Below are positions 48,301-60,008 of a stretch of DNA of 64,000 nucleotides, piece after piece. The DNA is from Chrysoporthe austroafricana (taxonomy: Eukaryota > Ascomycota > Sordariomycetes > Diaporthales > Cryphonectriaceae). The position numbers and the translations under genes are program-made. Location of the stretch: the NCBI GenBank assembly GCA_001051155.2, contig JYIP02000001.1, positions 2,108,001-2,172,000 of the forward strand. The letters are read 5' to 3'. Positions within the stretch are counted from its first letter, which is position 1, and each line of letters begins with the position of its first letter. The notes under the pieces are model-generated. The model made no database searches and was not told where the DNA came from. It was given only the letters and a program-made list of their open reading frames with translations.

Positions 48301-51300
48301 TTTCTTTTTAGCTATTTAATAATTTCCTATTATAATAGCAAAAGGTAAGTATTAGAAATTGAGATTTTATTTAAAGCGTATAGATTAACTATTATATATC
48401 TTTTTCTCTAGCTATTTATATTTTTCCAAATTATAAAAATTAGTAAACCGAATAGTATTGTACTTATAACTTATTCAGCTCGACCTTATTAATATAACTT
48501 ATTTAAAATTTCGTTAATTACTTTTTGGTTTTCCTTATTTGAATAATATAGCTTTTATCCCACTTTCTGGTTTTGCTATTTTTCGATTAAGTCGACTTTT
48601 ATTTATTAGTCGATTGGCATATTAATAGGACTTATAGTCTTTTATTTCGGGAATTTCTATATCCGAGAATCGGTATTTTTCCAGCTATTCTCTAATAATT
48701 TCCGCAATTTGTTAAAAAATATGCTTAATAAATAATAGTTAATCTGAATTCAGCTTTCCTAAAAGCTATAATTTATCCTTAATTCGTTAAAAGAAATATT
48801 ATCGCGCGATATAATAATAATTATCGTAATTCGTTAGCAAGGTTATATAATCCGTCTGGAATAATTCGACTGTCCTTAAAAATTAGTTTTTCTGGATCCT
48901 TAAAAAAGTTGCTGTTTAATTCGTTATTAAAACTTCTTTAATTTAATAGCCTATTAAGCAATTTATTTACTCTTTCTGTTTCGGCTTAAATAGAAAAGTT
49001 ACGTTTTTAGAATTCGCTTAATATTAATAGGAATTAGTTTATAAAATCTGAGCGATATTATTATAATAATTGCAGCCTTTGCTTGCCGAAATCGTATTAG
49101 CATTCGGGCAAATATTTCTATTTTCGCTATAGCATTACCAAAATAACCAAATCGTATAAATAATTCTGAATTTAGAATATTTAATTCGTAAAGAATATTA
49201 TATTCTTATCCTAATAAAATATTTGCTTTTAATCGATCCAATATTTAAGCTTTTATTCGGGTACGAAATATAAATAAATAGCCGTACTTATTGCTCTAGA
49301 AATATAAATCGAATTTAGCTTAGCCTTTTGCTAGCAATTAGCTTATACCTTTAAGCTTAGCTTTTATATTCCAGTTTATTTTCGCTTTAAGAAATTATAC
49401 TAGCAATTCTTTAGCGATAGCATAACGATTAGCGCTTATATCGATACAAACTTTTATATCTAGCCTATTCGAATATGCTTTAGCTATAGCTCTTGCATAC
49501 GTATAGCTGCTATTCTAATAAGGCTTAATTGTAAATATAGGAATATTATATTCCAAAATTTTTCCTTTTTATATATCGATTTTAAAAAAATTCTATAACT
49601 AACTGGATAATTATATAAAGTATTTGATATAGAATATATTTTCGTCTACCGATAGTTTTGCCTTTTCGGCTCGAAAAATCCAGATATTATTTTCGATTAT
49701 TATATTTTCCTTATTAGCCTATTCTTCTAACTTATCTTCTTGCTTCTATAAGTTTTTGCCGTTTTCGGTCTCTTTATCGTATTTATTGCTATCCGCTATA
49801 AACAGATCGTTATCTATAAGGAAATAGCTTTTTCGAGCTAGCTCGTTCTCTTTATCTAAATTATATTACAATTTTCCGTTATTAATATTGAAATTTGCTA
49901 AAGTTAACTGGATAAAATATCTTTTAGTATCTTTTCGTACGAATTAATAATAAAAGCGCGGTTAGAAATTTCGGTTTTTGAAATTAAACTTTTGCTATTA
50001 TTTATAATATTAATTAATATTTTCCTGGCTATATTAAAAATATTTTATTATCTGGCTATTCATTCTTATAATTAGTTCTGAATATCTATTAGCTTTTGCT
50101 ATTATTCTGGTAAAAGCTTTCGGAATTCGTATTCCGGGATATATTTAATACTTTTAAATAAATTTAGCTAATTAAATATCCTTATTAAGCGAAATAAATA
50201 TTCAAGTCCTTAAGGCTTAAATCTTCCAGAGCATTTTAGGAATATATTAGCTAAGAAATAAATATTAATATTAGGAAAATTGGCAGCCAATTGCGTAATT
50301 TTCCGTACCGGTTATGCAAGTTTACGAGATAGTTTTATTATGCGATCTGATTCGAAAATATATTATATCTCTTATTTCGCCTTAAAACGTTTTTCGAAAT
50401 CTTTCGCATCTTTATTTCGATTAAGTTTATCGAAATATTTAGCTATTAATTTTTTGTTAATCCGATCCTAGATATTCTTAGCTAAATACAAATTTGGGTA
50501 TTTAGCCAATTTAATAAATCGATAAATATAATAAGTAAATTCCAGAATATTACGATTATTTCGTATATCTTTTCTAGAATATTATTAAGCATTTAATAAA
50601 TCTTTTATAGTTTTCCGCAATATAAAAAAAACTCTTTTTAATTATTTTTTCTATTAGCTTTAATTATATTTATGCAAAATAAAGTCTTTACGCTCTTAAA
50701 AGAATAACGTAAAATAAAATTAAGTATATATTATTTTAGCTAAGCAAACGGGTAAATGAAAGCTGAAATATTTAATGCATTTTGCATTTCTGGCTATATA
50801 TATTTTATGCCGGTTTATAAAAGCTTAAAAGTCTTTCCAAATAATAATTTTGCTATTTATAATAAATATAATTATTAAATTAATATAATTATTCCAGTTC
50901 TCGTAAAGTCGGAATTGCTTTATAATCGTATCCTTGAATTCCCTATTAATATTAACGGGCAATGCTATAAATTTAAATAAATCAAGTCGATAAGCTTAAG
51001 GATTTTTAAATTGCTTATAGCCAAATAATAAGTTTCGAGAACTATTACTCTTATTATTGCTAGAATCCGATAAATCCGGTAATCTATCTGGCTTATTAAT
51101 TAATTTTTCTTGGAAATTAAGGTTAATTTCAATATTTAATTCAGGATCCGAAAATAATTTTTAATCTGGTTAATTTCCTACTCTTAATATAAATATTTGC
51201 TAAATGCATTCTTTAATATTAGGAAATGCTAGTTTAATAAAGCGATATTTATTGCTAATATAATATTTTGCAGCCGAAACGGGAAAAGGTTTCTTAGTAA

Positions 51301-52147
51301 ATTCCGATTAAAGTATTTATATATTAAAAGCTTATTGTAATCGGAATATTTTCTTAAACCCAATACGTATTGCCTTTTCCGAAATAAAGCTATTTTAATA
51401 AATTGCTTTTATTTCGGGTTGCTATAGAAATTAGTCCAATAAGCCAATAATTAGAAAAGAAAGAGTTGGGTATTTCTAAAGAACAGTAATACGATTGTCC
51501 GATTTTCTTTTATCCAATCTTTTTTCTTTATAATTTTCTTTCCCGAAAAGCTACGAATAATCCGATAAACCCGATTAAAGCATTAATATGCCTTTTGCTA
51601 TAAAGTTTATAAGGTTAGCCAGAATAGCTATAATAGAACTTTATTTAGAAATATTCTAATTCTGAGTTTCCGTTAAGGAAAAAAAAATGCGCTTATTTCT
51701 TAAAACTAATTATTTTCCTTTATTTTTATTTATTCTTCTTATTATAGCTAAAGAATTCTCGAATTTATTAGTAAATCTGAAATCTAAGTTTTCGGTCGAA
51801 TATTATAATAAATAAATATATTTAATTCCGTTATTAATATTAGCATATTCAAATATATAATGCTTTCGATTTTCAATAAATTATTGCTAAGCCAATTCTT
51901 CTAACGGATTTTCCGAATTATTAAGTTAAAAGGTATTTTTACTCTCGTTTATTTCTATAAGCACTTATTGTCGCTCTTCTTCCATTATCGTTTCGGCAAG
52001 CTTCCGAAATTTTCGATATTTGAAAAAGTCTTCCCAAAACGTAACGTTCTTTCCTATTTACTAGGATAAATTCTTATCGAAATTCGACTTTCTTCCCTTT
52101 TGAATTTACTGCTTAAGCAATAAAAGCTATCTTTGCTTAACTACTTA
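45390..52147 (-). pseudogene. E2 gag-pol remnant
   Basis: Colinear with the E1 polyprotein. The RNase H end is clearest (47,157-47,399: EYLSQFDLKVYYIPRKSNVF, ANAILRL). The RT active site reads F-I-N-N at 48,087-48,098, so both catalytic aspartates are changed to Asn codons. It has more stops than E1. Confidence 0.8.
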
Positions 52148-52354
52148 TAATGGCAAAACCTATAGACGAGGTGAATTTATAATGGATTCGCCTAGTAAAT
52201 CTATAGTAAATCCCTTAGTAAATACGCAGTAAATTTACTAAGTGGATACTATACCTTTACCAGGGAGCCTATATAATGCCCTGATAGGCTTTAGCGTAAT
52301 CCACTTTCTTGGAAAGAGCATGCTTTATAATATATTTTAGTATATTCACTATTA
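52148..52354 (+). repeat. LTR 'f': 5' LTR of E3
   Basis: 207 bp, TAATGGCAAAACC to TTCACTATTA, followed by ATTAATAGCTACGCTTTG, the same sequence that adjoins the 5' LTR of E1 and so probably the primer-binding region. The inverted repeat CTTAGTAAAT / ATTTACTAAG is perfect here. Confidence 0.9.
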
Positions 52355-52387
52355 ATTAATAGCTACGCTTTGCACGCTTTTGTTGCG

Positions 52388-52560
52388 TAATCGGGTTTCG
52401 ATTATCGGCTCTATAGAGTAACGGCTCCTATAGGAATATCGGTCCTATAAGATAACGGCCTTTGTAAAAGTATCGGCTTTATAGAGTATCGGCTCTTATA
52501 GGAATATCAGTCTTATAAGATATCGGCCTCTATAAAAATAGCGTTCCTATAAGAAATATT
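52388..52560 (+). repeat. Leader of E3: nine ~18-nt palindrome-like units
   Basis: Units such as TATCGGCTCTATAGAG, ACGGCTCCTATAGGAA, TATCGGTCCTATAAGA and ACGGCCTTTGTAAAAG follow one another. The series of four types then repeats, giving a higher-order period of about 70 nt. Confidence 0.75.
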
Positions 52561-52619
52561 ACAATTATTTATCGATAATTCATTGCCAATTTACTATAAT
52601 AACTACTGGCAATAACGTT

Positions 52620-52950
52620 TTACTACTGCGGCCTATCGATTATATCGAGATTAAGCATTCTGCCCAGGTATACAAATTCATATAAGCCTTGAACGACCTT
52701 GAAAGGAAAGATTGGGTTATATCGGATATCAAAATCTTTCTCGAAATCGCATGTGCCTTTATCGATTGGAAACTTTTGGCCGATCGATACGAAAAGGCAA
52801 AGCAAAACCCTAGGGAAGCCAATGCACTTTTGCAAAAAGCAAAAGCATAAGTAGTCAAGCAAAGATAGCTTTTATTGCTTAAATGCTGGACTTAAAAAGG
52901 AAGAAAGTCGAATTTCGATAAAAATCTATCTCAATAGATAAGAAAGAATA
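52620..52950 (+). pseudogene. E3 gag, N-terminal part
   Basis: Plus-strand frame reading IEIKHSAQVYKFI, then KDWVISDIKIFLEI and FIDWKLLADRYEKAKQNPRE, with RIP-type stops. It matches the gag start of E1. Gag resumes at 60,009 after element D. Confidence 0.7.
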
Positions 52951-52953
52951 ATA

Positions 52954-53252
52954 CCCAGCTTACTGAGGCCCGGTAAGCAGCAGTAAGCCCTATCGGGCAA
53001 CCATGGGCTAAGGATAAGGAACCAGATATATAAGAATAGAAGAATTCCCCGATTAGATAGACAGGTAATTTTTCAGTCGTCAATCTAAGTATCAATTGAA
53101 TCCTATTATTGATAGCCATATTGGCTTATGAACATTGCGAAACTCAGTAATTTTATCCTGAAACTCAAGGCTGTACTTAGCACTGCTCTTATTAGCATAA
53201 ACCCTTTAACCCTATAATATATCTTAAGATTTGCTGCAGCGTTTATAATATT
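52954..53252 (+). repeat. Truncated 5' LTR of element D
   Basis: Aligns with 59,712-60,008 with differences that are nearly all transitions. The homologous first 117 bp of the 3' LTR (59,595-59,711) have no counterpart here. Confidence 0.85.
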
Positions 53253-53389
53253 TTGACAATTCTTGTTCAAGATCGGTTTAGTATATACCCTTTGAGTAAT
53301 ATTCAGGATACAATAGCGCCCTAGATCCCGTTTTCGTCCAATAACCAGGCCTTCCAAGAAGAAATTCCGATCGTCCTTACTAATGAACA

Positions 53390-54300
53390 ATTCCAGCAGC
53401 AGAATATGGCTCTGTACTAGCAACTTGAGGAAGTTAAGAACGAAGTTATCCGCCTCAATGCCTTCCAGCAAGCTAGGGCTTTCAAGCTTAACAAACCCGG
53501 CCTATACAAAAGCATTCGGGGAGATTTCCAGGCTTTTTTGACGCAACTCAAAGCTTATTTCAAGCATTATGGAATCCAGTTCAGAACTACTTATAACAAG
53601 ATCGATTTCGCAAGAAGTCGTCTTGAAGGAACGGCCTTCCAGTAGTAGGAACCGACTTTTCGCGACTATTTAGATAATATTAAGGAATTTCGTTCGGAAG
53701 ATACTAAGCGCATTTTCTAGCGTTACGCTAATTTCGAAGCAGCTTTCACTAAGACTTTTGGAAACCCGGATAAATGACAAATTGCAATACGGCAGCTAGA
53801 AGCATTTCGACAGACCAGTTCGGCTGCGGACTATATAGCGAAATTCCGACAGATTGTTACTTACCTCGATTACGAGGACGAACTTCTTATGGATGCCTAC
53901 TATGCAGGACTTAAAGAAGAAATTAAGGACGAATTCTATAAGGAAGATCGACCCGAAAAATTTAATAAGTTTATTAATAAGGCAATTCGCATTAATAACC
54001 GACTGTACGAATAATGGCAATAATAGCAGAAAAATTACAGTACTATCTTACGGTATTAGCCAAATACTGGGAAACGCAAGTTCTAGCATAAAAGCAAGAA
54101 TAATACGGCCTATTCAGGCATTATATATACTGGGCCTATAGAACTAAACGCCCTTATATGCGAATAATGCAAGGGGATTACTTATTACAATTGCGGCAAG
54201 AAAGGCTATATCGCCTGTAATTGCCAATAAAGAAAAAGGAAGCGAGAATAGAAGCCAGTCCTAGAAAAATAACTTAATATCGCTTAGCGATAGGAACTCA
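53390..54300 (+). pseudogene. Element D gag remnant
   Basis: Readable parts include FQAFLTQLKAYFKHYGIQF and ADYIAKFRQIVTYLDYEDEL, then FNKFINKAIRINNRLYE, which is the Retrotrans_gag capsid pattern. A damaged CCHC zinc knuckle follows near 54,167-54,226, reading YNCGKKGYIACNC, in which the histidine is Tyr. Several TAA/TAG/TGA stops break the frame. Confidence 0.8.
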
Positions 54301-55299
54301 ATTAGCTAGACAAAAATATCCTACTGGAATAAGTAGCGGATTCTGATTATAGCAGCATAAGCTGGATAGCCTGTTATTAGGATTACTGCTTATTGTATCT
54401 TTCGGAAAAAGAAGGTTTAGGATAGTTCCTATACAAGCTTCAGGGATAACGGCAATTCGCTATAAGCAAGAAAGGCTTACTTTACGATACTATTATCCAG
54501 GATAGTAATTCCGATTGCTTTAGCGAAAAACCTTTACGAAACGAAGAAAACTTAGGAAAATACCCTTTGAATTATTATCTGGAACGATAATAGAGCAATA
54601 TAATAGAAAAGGAAATCGGCATTATGAAATTAGAATTACCAATACCCAGTATCATTATCGAGGAATTAGCATACCCCGATAGACAGCCAGATAACTTACC
54701 AATTCCAGTCCTTAACGAAGAATTATCAAAAGAAATAACCCGCTATCAGCAAAAGAACTGCTAAGATTGCAATAAATGGATATCCAAATATACGGAAATA
54801 GAGCATATCATTTATAGGCTTATAATAAAGGAACTCTTCCAAAGTATACTATTCCAGAATAGCGGATGCTTACCCCAGGAAAACAGAAAGATCAATTACT
54901 TATACTCTCGATATTATGAACTTGCCTGGATTAGCTATATTTACTATAACTGCCAAATACATTTTAGCGAGAAAGTTAAACAAGATTGGTTTCCATTTAA
55001 GGAATGGAACTAATTAATCTATTCTATTACAGAAGGAAGGGGAAGATTTAGAAAAGTCTTGCATATCGAAGATAATAATGCATATATAGGGCTACCCGAT
55101 AACTGCCTATAAGCATGCGTAGATAGAAGAACTATATAGGGATAATATTACGTAATAGCATATTCTATATATGCATAGGACAAGGCTAAAGAATGGTACA
55201 GGTTGCAAAAAATCGAGAAGAATTGGTAACGAAACTACGCCCAAGCGAGAAAGCTAGTATAGCAAGTAGCGAGAAACGCCCAGGAAACCCTAAAAGGGA

Positions 55300-58200
55300 A
55301 AGATTGCCTATAATGGGATAATAGCCGATCAGGATTACGAGGTCCTTATATGCTACTACCAAGAAAGACAAAGAGCATATTATTCTGGACGTATATATTA
55401 AAGGATAACGATATAGCATATTATTGGATAGCGGCGCATAAGGAAATTTCATTTTGCCCGAAATCGTTAATAGGGAACGAATTCCCTAGACGCAAAAGAA
55501 AGACTTTTATAAGCTTAATACTGTGGAAAGAAAGTCGGTTACGTACAATTTAGGTATAATCGATATGGAAACTGATTATCTACTTATCTCGATCTAAAGC
55601 CTTACAATGAGCGTTGCTTTCGATATTATAAATACGGTATAGCATAAGTTGATTTTGGGAATACTTTGGCTTAAGAAGCATAACTCTCGAATTGATTGGA
55701 CTATTAGCCAGATCTTATAGGAATAAGCCGTACTTACCGAAAAGGTTGCAATTACCAGGAAAGGAAGAAACCTAGTTACTAAGGACAGCATAAGAAAAAT
55801 GCGCTCAAACAGGCTTACAAATACCCCTAGGGCTGAAGAACAAGCCATAATACAGGGAAGGGTTACGGACATTTTGAACTTCCAGATAAAGGTTAAGGAC
55901 AGACTAAGATTATAAGTAATTATCGACTAACAGAAAAACGGTTAAGTACGGAATAATACGAAGAAGTGCGGATTATAGAATTACAAGGAAATATAGCTCC
56001 CATAGCATAAATATGCCAGAAGATAATTCGGCTCGGTACCCAATAAATACCCGAGACTACCAGAAACAAGAAAGCCCTAAAGATAGGAGGCTAGCGAAAG
56101 AAAATATATATAACGGTACTTTATATTCTTACAAATTGCAAAAGACGAAAAAGGACTAATACCGATATTCGAAAACGTACTAAGAGAATATTACGAATTC
56201 AAGAAACTATAGCAAGGGAAGTTTGATACGGGATTACTAGAATATAGCCCGTACGATTACGAAATCCCCTTGAAAGAAGGAATATAGCCAAAATTCTTTT
56301 CCATTTACGGACTTGATAAAGCAAGATTCAAAGCGCTTAAGGAATATATTGATAAGAACCTGAAACGAGGCTATATACGACCATTGCGATTACTAGCAAG
56401 ATACCCTATCCTGTTCGTACTCAAAAAGAATAGTAAATTACGGCTTTATATGGACTACCGATAGCTTAACGATATTACTATCAAGAATCGATACCTATTG
56501 CTGCTAGCAAGTGAAATGAGGGATCGACTGATTAGAGCAAGATAGTTCATTACGCTTGATTTCAAGGAAGGATACTATTATATCAGAATTAAGGAAGACG
56601 ATATTTGGAAGATAGCTTTCAGAATACGTTACGGATATTTCGAATACGTAATTATGCCTTTCGGGCTTACAAACGTACTAGTATCTTTCCAGGAAATGAT
56701 TAACTATATCCTGTATAAGTTTCTGGATATTACTATTATTATCTATTTCGATAATATCTTGATTTTCTCGAAAGACTTCGAGATATACAAGCAGCATATA
56801 CGAGAAGTATTTCATATGCTGCAAGATAACAAATTTCTAGTCGAGCCAAGCAAATGCTATTTCTACTAATAAAAGGTTAATTATTTAAGCTATACTATCG
56901 AGCCAGGACAGATTAGCATGCAATAAGATAAAGTCAAAGCAATATAAGAATGGCTTATTCTAAGGAATATTAAGGATGTTAGAGCATTTTTCGGATACGC
57001 TAATTTCTACCGATAATTCATCCGAGATTATAGCAAGATCGCATACCCGCTTACAGACCTAACGAAAAAAGATCGGAAGTTCGAATGGACTTCAGAAACA
57101 CAGGAAGCATTTGACAAAATCAAAAGACGAATTACGACAGAACTTAATTACGGTATTCCTGACAAAGAACTAATGGCAATTATTAAAGCATTCGAGAAAT
57201 AGCAGCGATACTTGATCGGAACCAAGTACCAAATCATAATATACTCGGATTACAAAAATCTTATAACATTCATAATTACTAAGGTCTTGAATAAATGACA
57301 GATCAGATAGGCAGAATTCCTCTTATAATTTGACCTAAAGATTGTCTATTGCAAAGGATCCGAAAATAGCAAAGCAGATGCACTTAGCAAACGATCAGAT
57401 TACCAAAATTCAGAATCAAGAGAATTCCAGAATATCTTTCGATAAGATAAGGATAGTAGCCTTGTAAATAAAGCAAGAGAACTCAATACGATTATCAGAA
57501 TCGAGAATCAAAAAAGAAATCCTGAAAATATAATTCCCGAAAAGCAAGACGAATACATTAGAACTATATATAGTGCATTAGCATATGGTTATCAAGGAAT
57601 TAGAGCCATTTACGAAAAGATCAAGAGATATTGGAACTTATTAGGACTCAGACAAAAGATCGAAAGAATCCTATAAGAATGCGATAGCTGCAGGAAGAAT
57701 AAGATCGAATATTACAAGCCCTATGGGTTGCTTTAACTATTCCCGATTCCGGAAGCAATTTGGCAATCCATTAGCTGGGATTTCATTACTAAGCTACCTC
57801 TCTTACGAGAACCCTTAACTAAAGTGCAATACGATAGCATTCTAATAGTAGTTTGCAAACTAAGCAAATATGCTTATTTCCTATTATATAAGGAAAGCAG
57901 TATAGCGGAAGAATTCGTATATACGTTCCTTAGAACGGTTATAATTAATTACGGCATGCCTAAGGAAATTATTTCCGATAAAGATAGAAAGTTCGTATCA
58001 AACTTCTGGATTTTATTTACGAAACTATTTGGAGCATAATAGAGAATATCTATAGCATTCTATCTATAAACAGACGGATAAACGGAAAGAACTAACCAGA
58101 TTATCAAGCAATACTTACGATATTATATAAATTACGAATAAGATAATTGGATCGACTTCCTACCCCTAGCGCAATTTGCATATAATAGTGCAAATACAAG

Positions 58201-58800
58201 TACGATAAAAAAATTATTATTTTACGTACTCTATAGCTATAATCCGATAGCCTATTACGACGAAATATTAGGAACAAACGCAGAAGCTGCAGAAAGACAA
58301 GTTAGAAAGATTAAGAAAGTTCAGGAAGAATTCCAGAAAGAACTGAAATTCGTATAAGAAAGAATGACGAAATACGCTAACTCCAAAAGGATTAAAGGAC
58401 CAATCCTACAAGAGGAAGATAAAGTCTACCTTGTTCGACGAAAAGAATATATCAAAATAATAAGACCCTCTTACTTACTGGATTATAAGAAATTAGGATT
58501 ATTCAAAATCCTAAGGAAAATCTCAGATATTAATTTCAAACTCGCATTACCCTATAGAATAAGAATCTATCCGGTATTCCACATTTCGCTTCTCGAACCA
58601 GTACCAAGATCGACTAAAACAAATAAAAGCATTCAGGTAGAAAGTAATAAGCCAGAATACGAGGTCAAACGAATCTTTAAATATTGCGGACTAAATTACA
58701 ATTCCGAATACCTTATCAAATGGAAAGGCTACCCGGCAAGTGAAAATTTATAAGAATCTAGGACTAACTTACAAAATGCATTTCGAGCATTAGCAGATTA
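55300..58800 (+). pseudogene. Element D pol remnant (protease-RT-RNase H-integrase-chromodomain)
   Basis: The protease active site LLDSGA is intact at about 55,421-55,438 and followed at once by a TAA. RT spans about 56,290-56,880, with MPFGLTNVLVSFQEMIN at 56,654 and the catalytic motif reading Y-F-D-N at 56,744-56,755 instead of YxDD. RNase H is near 57,160-57,400 (AIIKAFEK, GSENSKADALSKR). The integrase zinc finger (ECDSCRKNK) and core (WDFITKLPLL, IISDKDRKFVSNFW) span 57,590-58,200. The GPY/F-like stretch (KLGLFKILRK) and chromodomain (YEVKRIFKYCGLNYNSEYLI, KWKGYPASENL) are at 58,480-58,800. About two dozen stops interrupt it. Confidence 0.88.
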
Positions 58801-59594
58801 CCTGGACAAATAATAGCGGAAGGGAATAAACCTATAAAAGATTCTATTTACTTAAAGCTCTTAAGAAAACTGCCCGGATCCAGAACAGGAATTAGCCTTA
58901 CCCAAAAAATTAGATTAATCTATTATAGAATTACCAAATACTTACGGAATTCCAGTCAAAACTATTAAAAGAAAGATCTATAGCGATAGCTGCAGACTCT
59001 TTAGAAATTATCGCTTGCATTTCGATAGCTATACGACTATGCTTTTCCTCTTCCAAACCCTAGTTTACTAACTTTATCCCTTTCTCTTGGAGAAAGCGGC
59101 GTTGCCTCTTTAGCCGCGCAAAACGAGCCAAGGATTCGGTTATACGGGATTAAAGCTCGAGAAGCTGCCCTTCCTTTTCGACCTTACGGCTATCGATCCG
59201 GGATAATTCGTCGGTAACTCGTAATACTATAGCAGGATTAGGAAGAGTAAAATGAAAAAAAAAAGGGGGAACCTATAAGACGACAACGGAACCCGTCCGG
59301 TATTACAAGAACGCCCCCATTTCGTACAATTAAAATAACTCTTGACCCCATTTACCATACGATATAACAAGCCTTTTTCAAGGCAGAATAAACAAGGCAT
59401 AACTTCGTACCCTCGGGACTCGATAAACGAAAATCGCTCAAGGCGGGCAAGACTTTTTGAAAAAAGAATGGACGAAAGATTACGAGCCTTATTGACCCTG
59501 TAAGACATCTCAATAAGGAAAGTACGATAAGAAATCTGCCAAACGAAGATACTTACAAAAGTATTGTTAAGGATAATAACCGATAGAAGGGGGA
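58801..59594. other. Element D region between chromodomain and 3' LTR
   Basis: About 0.8 kb with somewhat higher GC than its surroundings and no domain I recognise. A minus-strand frame at 59,227-59,508 is probably chance. It ends in the purine run next to the LTR. Confidence 0.5.
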
Positions 59595-60008
59595 TGATAT
59601 TATGGACTAATATATAAAAAGGACAAATCCCGGCTCGGGATCAAGCTAACAGAATGAAATACGTATCCCGTAAGGATTACGTAAATTAAAGTTAGGGTTA
59701 CGAGGGCTTAGCCCAGCTTACTAAGGCCCGGTGAGCAGCAGTGAGCCTTATCGGGCAACTATAGGCCAAGGATAAGGAACCAGATATATAAGAACAGAAG
59801 AATTCCCCGATTAAATAGATAGATAATTCTTCAGTTGTCAATCTAAGTATTAATTGAACCCTATTATTGATAGCCATATTGGCTTATGAATATTGCGAAA
59901 TTCAGTAATTTTGTCCTGAAACTCAAGGCTGTATTTGGCACCGCTCTTGTTAGCATAAACCCTTTGACCTTACAGTATATCTTAGGATTTGCTGCAGCAT
60001 TCATAATA
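59595..60008 (+). repeat. 3' LTR of element D
   Basis: About 414 bp beginning TGATATTATGGACTAATATA. The right end is placed where identity with the 5' LTR remnant stops (ATAATA); it may be off by one or two bases because the CA end has mutated. Confidence 0.8.

Larger units (their letters stand above)
43132..52147 (-). mobile_element. Element E2, right part, up to the E3 insertion
   Basis: Continuation of E2 after E1, colinear with E1 from about 33,264 to 42,400 and diverged mostly by transitions. It carries the 3' module, chromodomain, integrase, RNase H, RT, protease and most of gag. It stops in gag at ACTTA (52,143-52,147), where the LTR of E3 starts. The rest of gag, the leader and the 5' LTR should lie beyond E3, outside the window. 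Relative to E1 it lacks about 163 bp (E1 38,768-38,930, at about 48,637 here). Confidence 0.85.
52954..60008 (+). mobile_element. Element D: second-family chromovirus nested in E3
   Basis: About 7.05 kb. The 3' LTR is 59,595-60,008 (about 414 bp, starting TGATATTATGG after a purine run AGAAGGGGGA). The 5' LTR remnant is 52,954-53,252 and matches only from CCCAGCTTACT onward, so its first ~117 bp are missing. Internal order on the plus strand is gag with a zinc knuckle, protease, RT, RNase H, integrase and chromodomain. Numerous in-frame TAA/TAG codons show it is dead. It interrupts the gag of E3. Confidence 0.9.

Noticed and set aside
31333..52354. The six ~207-bp repeats as MITEs (short terminal inverted TGATAG/CTATCA)
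   Set aside because: They bound complete retrotransposon internal regions, have TG...CA ends, 5-bp duplications, a TATA-like U3 and an adjacent purine tract, so they are LTRs.
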